Shown here: positions 17,910 to 27,395 of the stretch, piece after piece
Numbering within the stretch: the stretch's first letter is position 1
How the letters are laid out: each line of letters opens with the position of its first letter
DNA from: Xenophilus aerolatus
Lineage (GTDB): Bacteria > Pseudomonadota > Gammaproteobacteria > Burkholderiales > Burkholderiaceae_C
DNA length: 64,000 nucleotides
Assembly (NCBI GenBank): GCA_029968055.1
Contig: JASCNX010000005.1
Location: forward strand, 124,001-188,000
Reading direction: 5' to 3'
The notes under the pieces: generated by a model
What the model saw: the letters and a program-made list of their open reading frames with translations, nothing else
The model's database searches: none
What the model was told of the DNA's origin: nothing
Program-made: the position numbers and the translations under genes

Positions 17910-20171
17910 ATGAACTTCCTGTCCCTCCACACCCTGCGCCTGCACTGGCAGGCGGTGGCCGCGCGCGCTCAGCCGCTGCGGGTGCTGATGGTGCTCGGCG
18001 GCCTGATGGCGGCCTGCCGCGTCACCGGCCACCAGGAGGCGGTGATCCCGCTTTTCCTCGGCACCATTGCCAGCGCGCTGGCCGAGACCGACGACAGCTG
18101 GCAGGGCCGCCTGCGCGCCCAGCTCGTCACGCTGGCCTGCTTCGCGGTCGCTGCCTTCTCGGTCGAGGCGCTGTTCGGCCGGCCGCTGCTCTTCATCGTC
18201 GCGCTCTCGCTCGCGGCCTTCGCGCTCACCATGCTCGGCGCCGTGGGCGCGCGCTACAAGGCGATCGCCTATGCCACGCTGATCCTGGGCATGTACACCA
18301 CGCTCTCGGCCGACCATGCGCAGGCCATGCCGGTGCCGCCGCCGCGCTGGCACGAGCCGGCGCTGCTGCTGGCCGGCGCGGCGTGCTTCGGCGCCGTGTC
18401 GGTGCTGTGGTGCGCGCTCTTTCCGGCACAGCCGGTGAAGGCGCAGCTCGAGCGGCTGTTCCACGTGCTGGGCGACTACGTGCAGTACAAGGCGTCGCTC
18501 TTCGAGCCGCTGCGCGACCTGGACATCGAGCGCAAGCGCCTCGCGCTGGCGCAGCTCAACGCGGCCGTGGTGTCGGAACTCAACGCCACCAAGGAGGCGA
18601 TCTTCAGCCGCCTGGGCCCGCGCGCGCCGACCGGGCGCATCGCGCGCTACCGCGGCCTGTACCTCATCGCGCAGGACGTGCACGAGCGCGCCAGCTCGTC
18701 GCACGACGACTACCACGCGCTGGCCGACACCTTCTTCCACAGCGACCTGCTCTACCGCTGCCAGCGCGTGCTCGCGCTGCAGGGCCAGGCCTGCCACCGC
18801 CTTGCGCAGTCGATCGGGCGGCGCGAGCCCTTCGTCGCCGGCAGCCAGAGCGTGCAGGCCCTGGCCGAGCTGCGCAGCGCCATCGCGCACGCGCGCAGCC
18901 AGGCGGTGCCGGAAGGCGCGGCGCAGCAGCGCGCGGCCCTGCTGCGCTCCATCGAGGCACTGGCGCGCAACCTCGCCCAGCTCGACGGACAGCTGGCCGG
19001 CGCCAGCCACACGGCGCACCCGGCCGCGCGGCTGGGCCGCACCGACATGAGCCTGTTCGACCGCTCGCCGCAGTCGTGGCGCGACGCGGCCGCGCGCGTG
19101 CGGCGCCAGCTCACGCCGCGCTCGCCGCTGTTCCGCCACGCGGTGCGGCTGGCCGTGGCGCTGGCGGTGGGCTACGCGGTGATGCGCAGCATCCACGCGA
19201 AGCAGGGCTACTGGATCCTGCTCACCACGCTCTTCGTCTGCCAGCAGGGCTATGGCGACACCATCACGCGCATGGGACAGCGCATCGCGGGCACGGCGGT
19301 GGGCGTGGTGGCGGGCTGGGCGCTGATCGAGCTGTTCCCGCAGCCGCTCGTGCAGTCGGCGCTGGCGGTGGCGGCCGGCGTGGTGTTCTTCGCCACCCGC
19401 AGCAGCCGCTACCTGGTGGCCACCGCCTGCATGACGCTGCTGGTGCTGCTGTGCTTCAACCAGGTGATCGACAGCGGCGTGCTCATCGTGCCGCGCCTGG
19501 TCGACACGGCCATCGGCAGCGTGATCGCCGGGCTCGCGGTGCTGCTGGTGCTGCCGCACTGGCAGTCGCGCCGCATCCACGAGGTGGCGGCGGCCGCGCT
19601 GCGCAACGCGGCCAGCTACCTGCGCGCCATCGCCGCGCAGTACCGCGACGGCGCAGGCGACACGCTGGCCTACCGCCTGGCGCGCCGCAACGCCCACAAC
19701 GCCGACGCGGCGCTGACCACGGCCGTGTCGGAGATGTTCCGCGAGCCGGGCTTCGTGCGTCCGCGCGCCGGCGTGGCGCTGCGCTTCCTGATCCAGGCAC
19801 ACACGCTGCTGAGCTACCTGTCGGCCCTGGGCGCGCACCGCATGCAGGTGCCCGAAGGCCCGCGCCGCGCGGTGCTGCAGAACGCCGCGGAGCAGCTGGC
19901 ACTCGCGCTGGAGCGGCTCGCGCAGGGGCTGGAAGCGGGCACGGTCGACGCGCAGGACAGCGCCGAGGCGGTGCAGGCACGCCGGGCGCTGTCGACCCTG
20001 GGCGAGTCCGACGGGGCGCCCGACGACGAGGCCGAGGCCGCGCTGCGCCTGGTGCGCACGCAGCTGTCGCTGCTGTGGCTGCAGCTCGACGCGCTGCGCG
20101 AGCACGCCCAGGCATGGCTGGCGCCGGCCGAGGGTGACGCGCCGGCCGAGGGGGCGGTGCAGGCGCCTTGA
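17910..20171 (+). CDS. FUSC/YccS-type integral membrane protein
   Basis: A 753-residue protein with two blocks of about six membrane helices, one in residues 25-190 and one in about 405-560, each followed by a large helical cytoplasmic domain. This is the YccS/YhfK architecture of the fusaric acid resistance-like superfamily, related to aromatic acid exporters (AaeB). Transport of a lipophilic acid is the usual guess; function has not been shown for most members. The ATG at 17910 directly precedes the first family-like residues. It is convergent with the GlxA-type regulator gene. Confidence 0.85.
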   Translation: MNFLSLHTLRLHWQAVAARAQPLRVLMVLGGLMAACRVTGHQEAVIPLFLGTIASALAETDDSWQGRLRAQLVTLACFAVAAFSVEALFGRPLLFIVALSLAAFALTMLGAVGARYKAIAYATLILGMYTTLSADHAQAMPVPPPRWHEPALLLAGAACFGAVSVLWCALFPAQPVKAQLERLFHVLGDYVQYKASLFEPLRDLDIERKRLALAQLNAAVVSELNATKEAIFSRLGPRAPTGRIARYRGLYLIAQDVHERASSSHDDYHALADTFFHSDLLYRCQRVLALQGQACHRLAQSIGRREPFVAGSQSVQALAELRSAIAHARSQAVPEGAAQQRAALLRSIEALARNLAQLDGQLAGASHTAHPAARLGRTDMSLFDRSPQSWRDAAARVRRQLTPRSPLFRHAVRLAVALAVGYAVMRSIHAKQGYWILLTTLFVCQQGYGDTITRMGQRIAGTAVGVVAGWALIELFPQPLVQSALAVAAGVVFFATRSSRYLVATACMTLLVLLCFNQVIDSGVLIVPRLVDTAIGSVIAGLAVLLVLPHWQSRRIHEVAAAALRNAASYLRAIAAQYRDGAGDTLAYRLARRNAHNADAALTTAVSEMFREPGFVRPRAGVALRFLIQAHTLLSYLSALGAHRMQVPEGPRRAVLQNAAEQLALALERLAQGLEAGTVDAQDSAEAVQARRALSTLGESDGAPDDEAEAALRLVRTQLSLLWLQLDALREHAQAWLAPAEGDAPAEGAVQAP

Positions 20172-20215
20172 GCGGCGCGAGCGGTGATGGGTCCGGAGGG
20201 CAGATCGGTCCAGGC

Positions 20216-21214
20216 TCAGCGCGCCGGCACGGCATCCGACGGCGAGCCCGGCAACCCGAACTGCCGCCACGCGCGGCGTAACTGCGTGTCCGACCCGAAG
20301 CCCGACTGCTCGGCCGCCCGCGTGACGCTGGCGCCCGACGCCAGAGCGGCCTGCGCCGTCGCCAGCCGCAGTTGCCGCAGCCAGGTCAGCGGCGCGATGC
20401 CGGCGTGCTCGACGAACAGGCGCGTCAGGTGCCGCGGCGAGGTGTGCGCGACCTCGGCCATGCGCGGCACGTTCCAGTCGGCCTGTGGCTGCTCGCCCAC
20501 CGCGTCCTGCACGCGATGCAGCGCGGCGTGCAGGTGGTTGCGGTGCGCCAGGAAGGGCGACAGCTCCGGATCGTGCGGCCCGCGGCGAAGCGCCACCACC
20601 ATGCTCTGCGCGACCTGTGCGGCCAGCGCCTCGCCGCACAGCGCGGCGATGCGGTGCAGTACCAGGTCGATGCCGGTCGTGACGCCGGCGCTGCTGTAGA
20701 GCGGCGCATCGAGCACGAACACGCGGTTGGCCACCACGTCGCAGTGCGGCTCCAGTTCGGCCAGCTCCTGCAGGTGGTGGTGGTGCGTGGTGGCCCGGCG
20801 GCCGGCCAGCACGCCCGCATGGGCGGCCAGCACCGCGCCGGCGCAGACGGTGATGAGTTCCAGCCGCCCGGCTGCGAAACGCTGGCCGCGCAACCAGTGC
20901 AGCAGGGCGCGCGCGTCGGGCGTGCCGACATCGATGCGCCGGCCCGGCTGCCCGACGAGAACGATCCACGCCGGTTCCGGCCCCCATCGCACCGGCAGCG
21001 GCGAGAGCCCCGCGATCTGCACGCCGACCGAGCTGCGGGCGCTGGGAGCGGGGCCCGCGAATTCGACGCGGAAACGCTCCGGACGCCCGCCGGCCACCAG
21101 CAGTTGGTTGGCAATGCGCAGCGCCTCCGCCGGCCCGGCCCAGTCGAGGACCAGACTGTCCGGCAGCAGCACGAAGACGACGCGGATGGGGGGCTCGTTC
21201 ACCGCGGCACCCAC
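20216..21214 (-). CDS. GlxA-family transcriptional regulator (DJ-1/PfpI + AraC HTH)
   Basis: A 332-residue regulator. The N-terminal 200 residues are a DJ-1/PfpI-like domain with the nucleophile-elbow cysteine in ITVCAGAVLAAHAGVL and the following TTHHHHLQEL. The C-terminal 110 residues are an AraC-type double helix-turn-helix (WNVPRMAEVAHTSPRHLTRLFVEHAGIAPLTWLRQLRL ... EQSGFGSDTQLRRAWRQFGL; each part shorter in reality). It is the last gene of a minus-strand trio with a stand-alone DJ-1/PfpI protein and an isochorismatase-like hydrolase, which it may regulate. Confidence 0.88.
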   Translation of the reverse strand: MGAAVNEPPIRVVFVLLPDSLVLDWAGPAEALRIANQLLVAGGRPERFRVEFAGPAPSARSSVGVQIAGLSPLPVRWGPEPAWIVLVGQPGRRIDVGTPDARALLHWLRGQRFAAGRLELITVCAGAVLAAHAGVLAGRRATTHHHHLQELAELEPHCDVVANRVFVLDAPLYSSAGVTTGIDLVLHRIAALCGEALAAQVAQSMVVALRRGPHDPELSPFLAHRNHLHAALHRVQDAVGEQPQADWNVPRMAEVAHTSPRHLTRLFVEHAGIAPLTWLRQLRLATAQAALASGASVTRAAEQSGFGSDTQLRRAWRQFGLPGSPSDAVPAR

Positions 21215-21263
21215 GCGCCGCGTGCAGTCGCTCTCGACGATGGCACGGCGGGCTCGCGCGACC

Positions 21264-21899
21264 TCATGCCTCGGTCCAGCGGTAGTCCATCTGCCGTGCG
21301 GTGGCCTCGGCCAGCGCGCGGCCGGCCAGGCGCGCCACCAGGTGAAGGCTCATGTCGATGCCGGCGCTGATTCCGGCGGAAGTGACGATGCGACCCTGCT
21401 CCACCCAGCGCCGTGTGCCATCCACCTCGAGCCCGGGAAAAGCGACGCGCAGGTCCGCCACGTCTTCCCAGTGTGTGGTGCAGGGGCCAGAGGCCAGCAC
21501 GCCGGCCTGCGCCAGCACGAACGCACCGGTGCAGACCGAGGCCGTGACCTCGGTGACGGCATGCGCCTGCGCAATCCAGCGCAGCAGCCGTGCATCGTCC
21601 ATGCAGGCGTCGACCACGCCGCCGGGCACCAGCAGCAGCTCGGCCGCCGGGGCATCGTCCAGCGTGTGGTCGGGCAGCATCCCGAGGCCGGCGCGGGCGC
21701 GCACCGGGCCCGGCCGCGGCGCGACGCTGTGGACGGCAAAGGGCGGTGCATCGTCCGGCCGGCGCCGCGCGTGCACGCGGCTGGCCGTGGTGAAGACCTC
21801 GAAGGGGCCGGCAAAATCCAGCGCCTCCACGCCGTCGAAGGCAAGGATCGCGACGCGGCGGGTGCGTGGAGCGGGCGGGGACGGCGCCGGATCGAGCAT
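21264..21899 (-). CDS. DJ-1/PfpI family protein (isonitrile hydratase-like)
   Basis: A 211-residue single-domain protein. The fold starts RRVAILAFDGVEALDFAGPFEVF and has the nucleophilic cysteine in ASVCTGAFVLAQAGVL, followed by TTHWEDVADL. This is the InhA-type branch, whose named member hydrates isonitriles to formamides; others are glyoxalase- or chaperone-like. The domain resembles the N-terminal half of the neighbouring regulator, which suggests a shared ligand. It lies 13 bp after the hydrolase gene and 49 bp before the regulator. Confidence 0.85.
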   Translation of the reverse strand: MLDPAPSPPAPRTRRVAILAFDGVEALDFAGPFEVFTTASRVHARRRPDDAPPFAVHSVAPRPGPVRARAGLGMLPDHTLDDAPAAELLLVPGGVVDACMDDARLLRWIAQAHAVTEVTASVCTGAFVLAQAGVLASGPCTTHWEDVADLRVAFPGLEVDGTRRWVEQGRIVTSAGISAGIDMSLHLVARLAGRALAEATARQMDYRWTEA

Positions 21900-21912
21900 C
21901 GCGGCGCTCCGC

Positions 21913-22485
21913 TCAGGCCGTGGCGAGCGCGCCGGCGCGGGCCAGTGCTTCGTCCACGGTGCACACGGTGGCGAAGCGGCCCTGCAGCACGGTGGCGGTG
22001 CGGGCCTTGATCTCCGCCGCCCGGAGCGGCCGGCCGTCGGGCTGCGTCATGTCGAAGGTGAGCGTGGCGTCCAGCACGTAGTCCACCTCCCAGCCCAGGT
22101 CCGAGGCATGGCGCGTGGTGGTCTCGCAGCACTGTTCGGTGCGGATGCCGCTCACGATCAGGCGGCCGATGCCGTGGCGCGTGAGCCAGACCTCGAACCC
22201 GCTTCCCACCAGCGCGCTGTGGCGGTGCTTGACGAAGGTGGCGTCCGCCGCGAAGTCGACGAGCCCGGCGAGGGGCCGCACCAGCCCGGATTCCTGGGCG
22301 AAGGGGTTGCCCGCCTCGGCCGGCGCGTCGACGTGGAACACGCGCACCACCGGAACGCCGGCGGCGATGCATCCTTCGATCAACGCGTTCTGCGCTGCCA
22401 GGTAGGCCGGCACGTCGTCGGGGCGGAAGTAGGGGCGATGGCGGAACGACTCCTGGGCGTCGATCACAATCAGACAGGTGTTCAT
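21913..22485 (-). CDS. Isochorismatase-like cysteine hydrolase
   Basis: A 190-residue hydrolase of the isochorismatase superfamily. The catalytic triad residues are visible: Asp in CLIVIDAQESF, Lys in TFVKHRHSAL, and Cys in SGIRTEQCCETTTRHASDLGW, where the second cysteine of the CC pair is the usual nucleophile position. Members hydrolyse amides, carbamoyl compounds or isochorismate; the substrate here is unknown. The ATG at 22485 starts at the conserved beta strand; an ATG six codons upstream adds nothing recognisable. First gene of the trio. Confidence 0.88.
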   Translation of the reverse strand: MNTCLIVIDAQESFRHRPYFRPDDVPAYLAAQNALIEGCIAAGVPVVRVFHVDAPAEAGNPFAQESGLVRPLAGLVDFAADATFVKHRHSALVGSGFEVWLTRHGIGRLIVSGIRTEQCCETTTRHASDLGWEVDYVLDATLTFDMTQPDGRPLRAAEIKARTATVLQGRFATVCTVDEALARAGALATA

Positions 22486-22605
22486 GGCGAGTCCTCGAGG
22501 CATCGGTGATGAGATGCGACCGATTCTTCTGCACCGGCAGCCCGGCGTCGCTCGACGGAAAGACGAGTTCCGATCAGTTTAGGACATCACCGGCACCGGC
22601 CGGGA

Positions 22606-23703
22606 TCAGACCAGCCGAGCGGCCTGCAGCTCTTTCTTGAGGTAGGCGTAGAAGAGCGGCGCCGCCACCAGCCCCGCGGGCCCGAACACCGCCTCGGCCG
22701 CGAACATCACGGCCAGGAGCTCCCACACGGCGATGTGCGTGCGGCTGCCCACCACCTTGGCGTTGATGACGTACTCGGCCTTGTGGATGAGGATCAGGAA
22801 GATCAGGCAGGCCGCGGCCGTGAGCGGCGACACCGACAGCCCCACCAGCGTGATCACCACGTTGCACAGCAGGTTGCCGACGATCGGGATCAGCCCGGCC
22901 AGGAAGGTCAGTGTGATCAGCGCCGGCGTGTAGGGCAGGCTGAGGTCCCACACCGGCAGGATGAAGAGCAGGAACACGGCCGTCAGGGCGGTGTTGAAAG
23001 TCGCGATCCAGAACTGCGCCGCCACGATCTGCCGGAAGGCCTGGCCGAAGACGCTGATGCGACGGTGCATCTGGGCGGCCAGCGGCTGGCGCAGGGCCGG
23101 CGGCCGCGCCACGGCGGCCAGCCCGCCGACGATGAGGCCCACGTAGGCGAAGAGCAGGGCGGTGAGCCAGGCCCGGCCCGCCAGCGCCAGCGAACCGGCC
23201 TGGGTGCGCAGGTAGTTGGCGACCATGTGCTGCACGTCGCCGGCCGCCGCGGGCAGGGAGGCGGCCAGGTCGGGCGGCAGCTTTTGACGCAGGTCGAGGA
23301 TGGTGCGGGCCACGTAGTCGAGCAGTTCGCGGTACTGCTGCGGCGCGTCGACCACGAATTCGCGCGCCTGCGACAGGCCCACGCCCAGCAGCGCCAGCGG
23401 GCCGGCCACCACGACGACGATGGTGAGCGCCTGGATCAGGCGCTGGATGCGCGCCGGCAGGCTGCGGCCCGCGGCCTCGGGGCGGGAGCGGGCGATCATG
23501 CGCTCGGCCAGCCGGATCACACCTCGCACGAAGGTGCGGGTGGCCAGGAAGCCCACGCACACCGCCAGCAGGCCCACCAGCAGGTGATTGAGCAGCATGC
23601 CCAGCAGGGCCGCGCCCATGAGCACGTAGCTGGCTCCAACCACCCAGCGCGAAGCCGGGGCCTCGTGGGTGGCGGCGGCTGCGGCGGGTTCGGTGGAGCT
23701 CAT
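22606..23703 (-). CDS. AI-2E family transporter (TqsA/PerM-like)
   Basis: A 365-residue inner-membrane protein with about eight helices, two near the N-terminus and the rest after residue 150. The C-terminal half carries LPYTPALITLTFLAGLIPIVGNL and IVINAKVVGSRTHIAVWEL-like segments that define the AI-2E transporter family. The E. coli relative TqsA exports autoinducer 2, but many members are Na+/H+ or unknown permeases, so the substrate is open. It is followed on the same strand, in transcription order, by no close partner; purM lies upstream, separated by the half-copy of the palindromic repeat. Confidence 0.88.
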   Translation of the reverse strand: MSSTEPAAAAATHEAPASRWVVGASYVLMGAALLGMLLNHLLVGLLAVCVGFLATRTFVRGVIRLAERMIARSRPEAAGRSLPARIQRLIQALTIVVVVAGPLALLGVGLSQAREFVVDAPQQYRELLDYVARTILDLRQKLPPDLAASLPAAAGDVQHMVANYLRTQAGSLALAGRAWLTALLFAYVGLIVGGLAAVARPPALRQPLAAQMHRRISVFGQAFRQIVAAQFWIATFNTALTAVFLLFILPVWDLSLPYTPALITLTFLAGLIPIVGNLLCNVVITLVGLSVSPLTAAACLIFLILIHKAEYVINAKVVGSRTHIAVWELLAVMFAAEAVFGPAGLVAAPLFYAYLKKELQAARLV

Positions 23704-23798
23704 GACGAGCGCGGCATCGAAACGGGACGAAGGAGGGTTGCGTGGGCGTCGGTGGCGCCAAGACCGCCGGGAGCGCCCATCCCATTCATCCCCGAATA

Positions 23799-23850
23799 CT
23801 TCTGCGCCCTCTGCGAAACCTCTGCGCCCTCTGCGTTCGGCTGCCCGTAT
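23799..23850. repeat. Palindromic repeat, copy B (right arm only)
   Basis: Two tandem CTGCGCCCTCTGCG units and the end GTTCGGCTGCCCGTAT match the right arm of copy A almost base for base. The mirrored left arm is missing. The element ends 8 nt from the purM stop codon, in the same orientation and distance as copy A has to kynB. Confidence 0.8.
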
Positions 23851-23858
23851 TCCACACG

Positions 23859-24929
23859 TCAGCCCACGGTCACCGCGGCGCCGGTCCCGCGCTCGGCGAT
23901 GACGCCGATCTCGTACACCGTCTCGCCCTCGGCGCGCAGCGTGGCGGCGCAGGCCGCGGCCTCGGCGGCGTCGATGACGACCACCATGCCGATGCCGTTG
24001 TTGAAGGTGCGGTTCATCTCGATGTCGTCGATGCCCGCCACCTTCTGCAGCCAGGCGAAGAGCTCGGTCTGCGGCCAGCTGCCCTTCTTCAGGTGCGCCG
24101 CGGTGCCCTCGGGCAGCACGCGCGGGATGTTTTCGAGCAGGCCGCCGCCGGTGATGTGGGCCAGGGCCTTGATGCCGCCGGGCGAGGCGGCATCCTTCGA
24201 GTGCGGGTGCTTGGCCAGCGCGGCCAGCACGGGCTTGACGTACAGGCGCGTCGGGGCCATCACGGCCTCGCGGAAGGGCTTGCCGTCGAGGGTGGCGGGC
24301 AGATCGTCGCCCGCGCGCTCGATCACCTTGCGCACCAGCGAGAAGCCGTTGGAATGCGCGCCGTGCGAGGCCAGGCCCAGCACCACGTCGCCGGGCTTGA
24401 CGTTCTGCCCGGTGAGGATCTTGGATTTCTCCACGGCACCGACCGCGAAGCCCGCCAGGTCGTACTCGCCGGCCGGGTACATGCCGGGCATTTCGGCCGT
24501 CTCGCCACCGATCAGCGCGCAGCCCGAGAGCTCGCAGCCCCTGGCGATGCCGCCGACCACGCGGGCGGCGGTGTCGACGTCGAGCTTGCCGCAGGCGAAG
24601 TAGTCGAGGAAGAACAGCGGTTCGGCGCCCTGCACCAGCACGTCGTTCACGCTCATGGCCACCAGATCGATGCCGACGGTGTCGTGCATCTGCCACTCGA
24701 AGGCCAGCTTGAGCTTGGTGCCCACGCCGTCGGTGCCGGAGACGAGCACGGGCTCCCTGTAGCGCTTGGGCACCTCGAAAAGGGCGCCGAAACCGCCGAT
24801 GCCGGCCAGCACGCCCTCGCGCATCGTCTTCTTCGCCAGCGGCTTGATGCGGTCGACCAGCGCGTCGCCGGCATCGATGTCGACGCCGGCGTCCTTGTAG
24901 CTGAGCGGGGTGGAAGAGGGCGAAGTCAT
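23859..24929 (-). CDS. purM: Phosphoribosylformylglycinamidine cyclo-ligase (AIR synthetase)
   Basis: A 356-residue enzyme of purine synthesis that closes the imidazole ring of FGAM with ATP to give aminoimidazole ribotide. Typical features are [21 protein letters not shown] at the start, [26 protein letters not shown], the ATP-site [12 protein letters not shown] and [16 protein letters not shown]. Length matches the family. It is divergent from hda across 135 bp, an order common in Burkholderiales. Confidence 0.97.
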   Translation of the reverse strand: MTSPSSTPLSYKDAGVDIDAGDALVDRIKPLAKKTMREGVLAGIGGFGALFEVPKRYREPVLVSGTDGVGTKLKLAFEWQMHDTVGIDLVAMSVNDVLVQGAEPLFFLDYFACGKLDVDTAARVVGGIARGCELSGCALIGGETAEMPGMYPAGEYDLAGFAVGAVEKSKILTGQNVKPGDVVLGLASHGAHSNGFSLVRKVIERAGDDLPATLDGKPFREAVMAPTRLYVKPVLAALAKHPHSKDAASPGGIKALAHITGGGLLENIPRVLPEGTAAHLKKGSWPQTELFAWLQKVAGIDDIEMNRTFNNGIGMVVVIDAAEAAACAATLRAEGETVYEIGVIAERGTGAAVTVG

Positions 24930-25064
24930 GGTCGGCAGGCGGGAGGGGTGAAAGAGGCGCCGCCGCGCGATGCGGGCGGACCGATAGAATTTCGGGTGAT
25001 TTTAAGGGCCGTCCCCTGGCGTTCCCGGCCGATCCCCCTCCCTTTCTCCGTCCCCATCCATGGC

Positions 25065-25748
25065 ATGAAGCAGCTCGCGCTCGACATCGGTCTGCAGGCC
25101 GGGCCGACCCTCGCCAGCTTCTTCGCCGGCCCCAACGAGGCTGCCCTGCGCCACCTGCAGCTGTGGGTGGGCGCCGGTCGCGGGGCGGTGCATTCGCCGG
25201 TGCCGACCTACCTGTGGGGCGAGGGCGGCAGCGGCAAGACACACCTTCTCGAGTCGGTACGTACCGCGCTGCGCGAGCAGGGCGCCGAGGTCGGCTGGCT
25301 GCACCCCGGCCTGTTCGACCCGCCGGCCTTCGACGAGCGCTGGAGCGCCGTGGTGATGGACGACGTGCATCTGTACACCGCCGTGCAGCAGCATGCGGCC
25401 TTCAACTGGTTCGTCAACGCGCAGACGATGCAGCGCGGCGTGGTGGCGGCCGGCAGCCTGCCGCCGGCCGACCTGCCGCTGCGCGAGGACCTGCGCACGC
25501 GCCTGGGCTGGGGCCACGTGTTCCAGCTGCAGGTGCTGAGCGAGGCCGAGCGCCGCGCCGTGCTGCGTCAGGCCGCCGATGCGCGCGGGGTGATGCTGTC
25601 GGACGACGTGATCGACTACGTGCTGCACCGCTTCAGCCGCGACCTGGGCAGCCTGATGGAACTGCTGGAACACCTGGACGGCTACGCGCTGCGCACCCAG
25701 CGGGCGGTCACCATCCCGCTGATCCGCTCCATGCTGGAAAACGAATGA
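25065..25748 (+). CDS. hda: Hda, DnaA regulatory inactivator
   Basis: A 227-residue AAA+ protein related to the ATPase domain of DnaA but lacking its DNA-binding domain. The Walker A motif is GEGGSGKTHLL and Walker B is VVMDDVH; LREDLRTRLGWGHVFQLQVL contains the sensor/arginine region. Hda binds the DNA-loaded beta clamp and makes DnaA hydrolyse ATP, preventing re-initiation. The ATG at 25065 starts MKQLALDIGL, the short clamp-binding motif expected at the Hda N-terminus, which decides the start. pcnB follows 30 bp downstream. Confidence 0.93.
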   Translation: MKQLALDIGLQAGPTLASFFAGPNEAALRHLQLWVGAGRGAVHSPVPTYLWGEGGSGKTHLLESVRTALREQGAEVGWLHPGLFDPPAFDERWSAVVMDDVHLYTAVQQHAAFNWFVNAQTMQRGVVAAGSLPPADLPLREDLRTRLGWGHVFQLQVLSEAERRAVLRQAADARGVMLSDDVIDYVLHRFSRDLGSLMELLEHLDGYALRTQRAVTIPLIRSMLENE

Positions 25749-25778
25749 GGCGCCGCGAGGCGTCCACTGACTGAATTC

Positions 25779-27395
25779 ATGATCAAGACCTTCATCGACA
25801 AACTCCTGGGCAAGTCCAAGGCCGGCGCCAAGTCGCGCTTCGGCAAGCGCGAGGAGGTCGACGCCAGCGTGCACGGCATCAATCCCGACCTGGTCGACGA
25901 ACGGGCCAGGAACGTCGTCACGACGCTTCAGCAGGCCGGCTTCGAGGCCTACATCGTGGGCGGCGCGGTGCGCGACCTGCTCCTGGGTCTGCGGCCGAAG
26001 GACTTCGACGTGGCGACCAATGCCACGCCCGAGCAGGTCAAGGGCCTGTTCCGGCGTGCCTTCATCATCGGGCGGCGCTTCCGCATCGTCCATGTGGTGT
26101 ACGGCCGGGGGCGCGAGCATGAGGTGATCGAGGTCTCGACCTTCCGCGCCTACATGGACAACGCGGCGGCCGAGCAGGTCAAGGGCAACGAGCGCACCAG
26201 CAAGGGCGAACTGGCCGGCATGACGCATGCGGTCGATTCCAGCGGCCGGGTGCTGCGCGACAACGTGTGGGGACCGCAGGACGAGGATGCGGCGCGGCGG
26301 GATTTCACCGTCAATGCCATGTACTACGACCCCGCCAACCAGATCGTGGTCGACTACCACCACGGCATCCGCGACGCCAAGAAGCTCACCTTGCGCATGA
26401 TCGGCGACCCGGCCACGCGCTACCGCGAAGACCCGGTGCGCGTGATCCGCGCCATCCGCTTCTCCGCCAAGCTGGCCGCCCTCGGCTTCAAGCTCGAGAC
26501 CAAGACCGCCGCCCCGCTGGTCGACTCCGCGAAGCTGTTGGCCGACGTGCCGCAGAGCCGGCTCTTCGACGAAATGCTCAAGCTGCTGCAGACGGGGCAT
26601 GCCATCGCCACCATCGAGCAACTGCGCAAGCTGGGGCTGGCCAGCGGCATCTACCCGCTGCTGGACGTGGTGGTCCAGCGCGCCGACCAGCCTTTCGTGA
26701 AGGCGGCCCTGGCCGACACCGACCGCCGGGTGGGCGAGGGCAAGCCGGTGGCGGCCAGCTTCCTTCTGGCCTGCGTGCTGTGGAACGATGTGCGCGAGGG
26801 GTGGCAATCGCGCACGCAGGATCACGGCGGCCAGCGCGGCCAGGCCCCGTTCCCGGCGTTGCAGGACGCGATCGACGATGTGTTCAACGCCCGCATCGGT
26901 GACGTGTCGGGCCGAGGCAAGCTCGCTGCCGACATGCGCGAGATCTGGATGATGCAGCCGCGCTTCGACAAGCGCAGCGGCTCGACGCCCTACAGCCTGG
27001 TCGAGCAGGCGCGTTTCCGCGCCGCCTTCGACTTCATGCGACTGCGCGCCGACGTCGGCGAGGTCGACGAGGCCATCGCCGAGTGGTGGCAGGAGTTCAG
27101 CACGGCCGACGACCTGCGCCGCCAGGACCTGATGGACCAGGTGCGGGCCGAGCAGCGCAAGGGCCCGCGCCAGCCGGGCCCGCGCGTGCATGTGCGCACG
27201 CCAGCGCCGCGCGCGCCGCGGGATGCGCAGGAGGCCGTGGCAGACGCCGCGCACGACGAGGCGGCCGAGCCGGAGGTGGTGGGCGAGGCCACCCCCGGGG
27301 CGCCACGCAAGCGCCGCCGGCGCCGCAAGCCCCGTGCGGGCGGCGGCGCCGCGCCGGCATCCAGCGGCGACATGGGCGGCGGCACCGGCGAATGA
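25779..27395 (+). CDS. pcnB: Poly(A) polymerase I
   Basis: A 538-residue class II nucleotidyltransferase that adds 3' poly(A) tails to RNA and so speeds up decay. The catalytic site is YIVGGAVRDLLLGLRPKDFDVATNATPEQVK at about residues 55-85, in pieces matching the GG and DxD motifs. RRDFTVNAMYYDP and EDPVRVIRAIRFSAKL are further family marks. The last 90 residues are rich in Arg, Lys, Pro and Ala, a disordered basic tail longer than in E. coli. Its stop overlaps the folK start as ATGA, so the two are translationally coupled. Confidence 0.95.
   Translation: MIKTFIDKLLGKSKAGAKSRFGKREEVDASVHGINPDLVDERARNVVTTLQQAGFEAYIVGGAVRDLLLGLRPKDFDVATNATPEQVKGLFRRAFIIGRRFRIVHVVYGRGREHEVIEVSTFRAYMDNAAAEQVKGNERTSKGELAGMTHAVDSSGRVLRDNVWGPQDEDAARRDFTVNAMYYDPANQIVVDYHHGIRDAKKLTLRMIGDPATRYREDPVRVIRAIRFSAKLAALGFKLETKTAAPLVDSAKLLADVPQSRLFDEMLKLLQTGHAIATIEQLRKLGLASGIYPLLDVVVQRADQPFVKAALADTDRRVGEGKPVAASFLLACVLWNDVREGWQSRTQDHGGQRGQAPFPALQDAIDDVFNARIGDVSGRGKLAADMREIWMMQPRFDKRSGSTPYSLVEQARFRAAFDFMRLRADVGEVDEAIAEWWQEFSTADDLRRQDLMDQVRAEQRKGPRQPGPRVHVRTPAPRAPRDAQEAVADAAHDEAAEPEVVGEATPGAPRKRRRRRKPRAGGGAAPASSGDMGGGTGE

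Noticed and set aside
17499-20987. A 1162-codon minus-strand open frame
   Set aside because: Antisense to the FUSC/YccS and sigma factor genes and part of the regulator gene; low-complexity composition, no motif.
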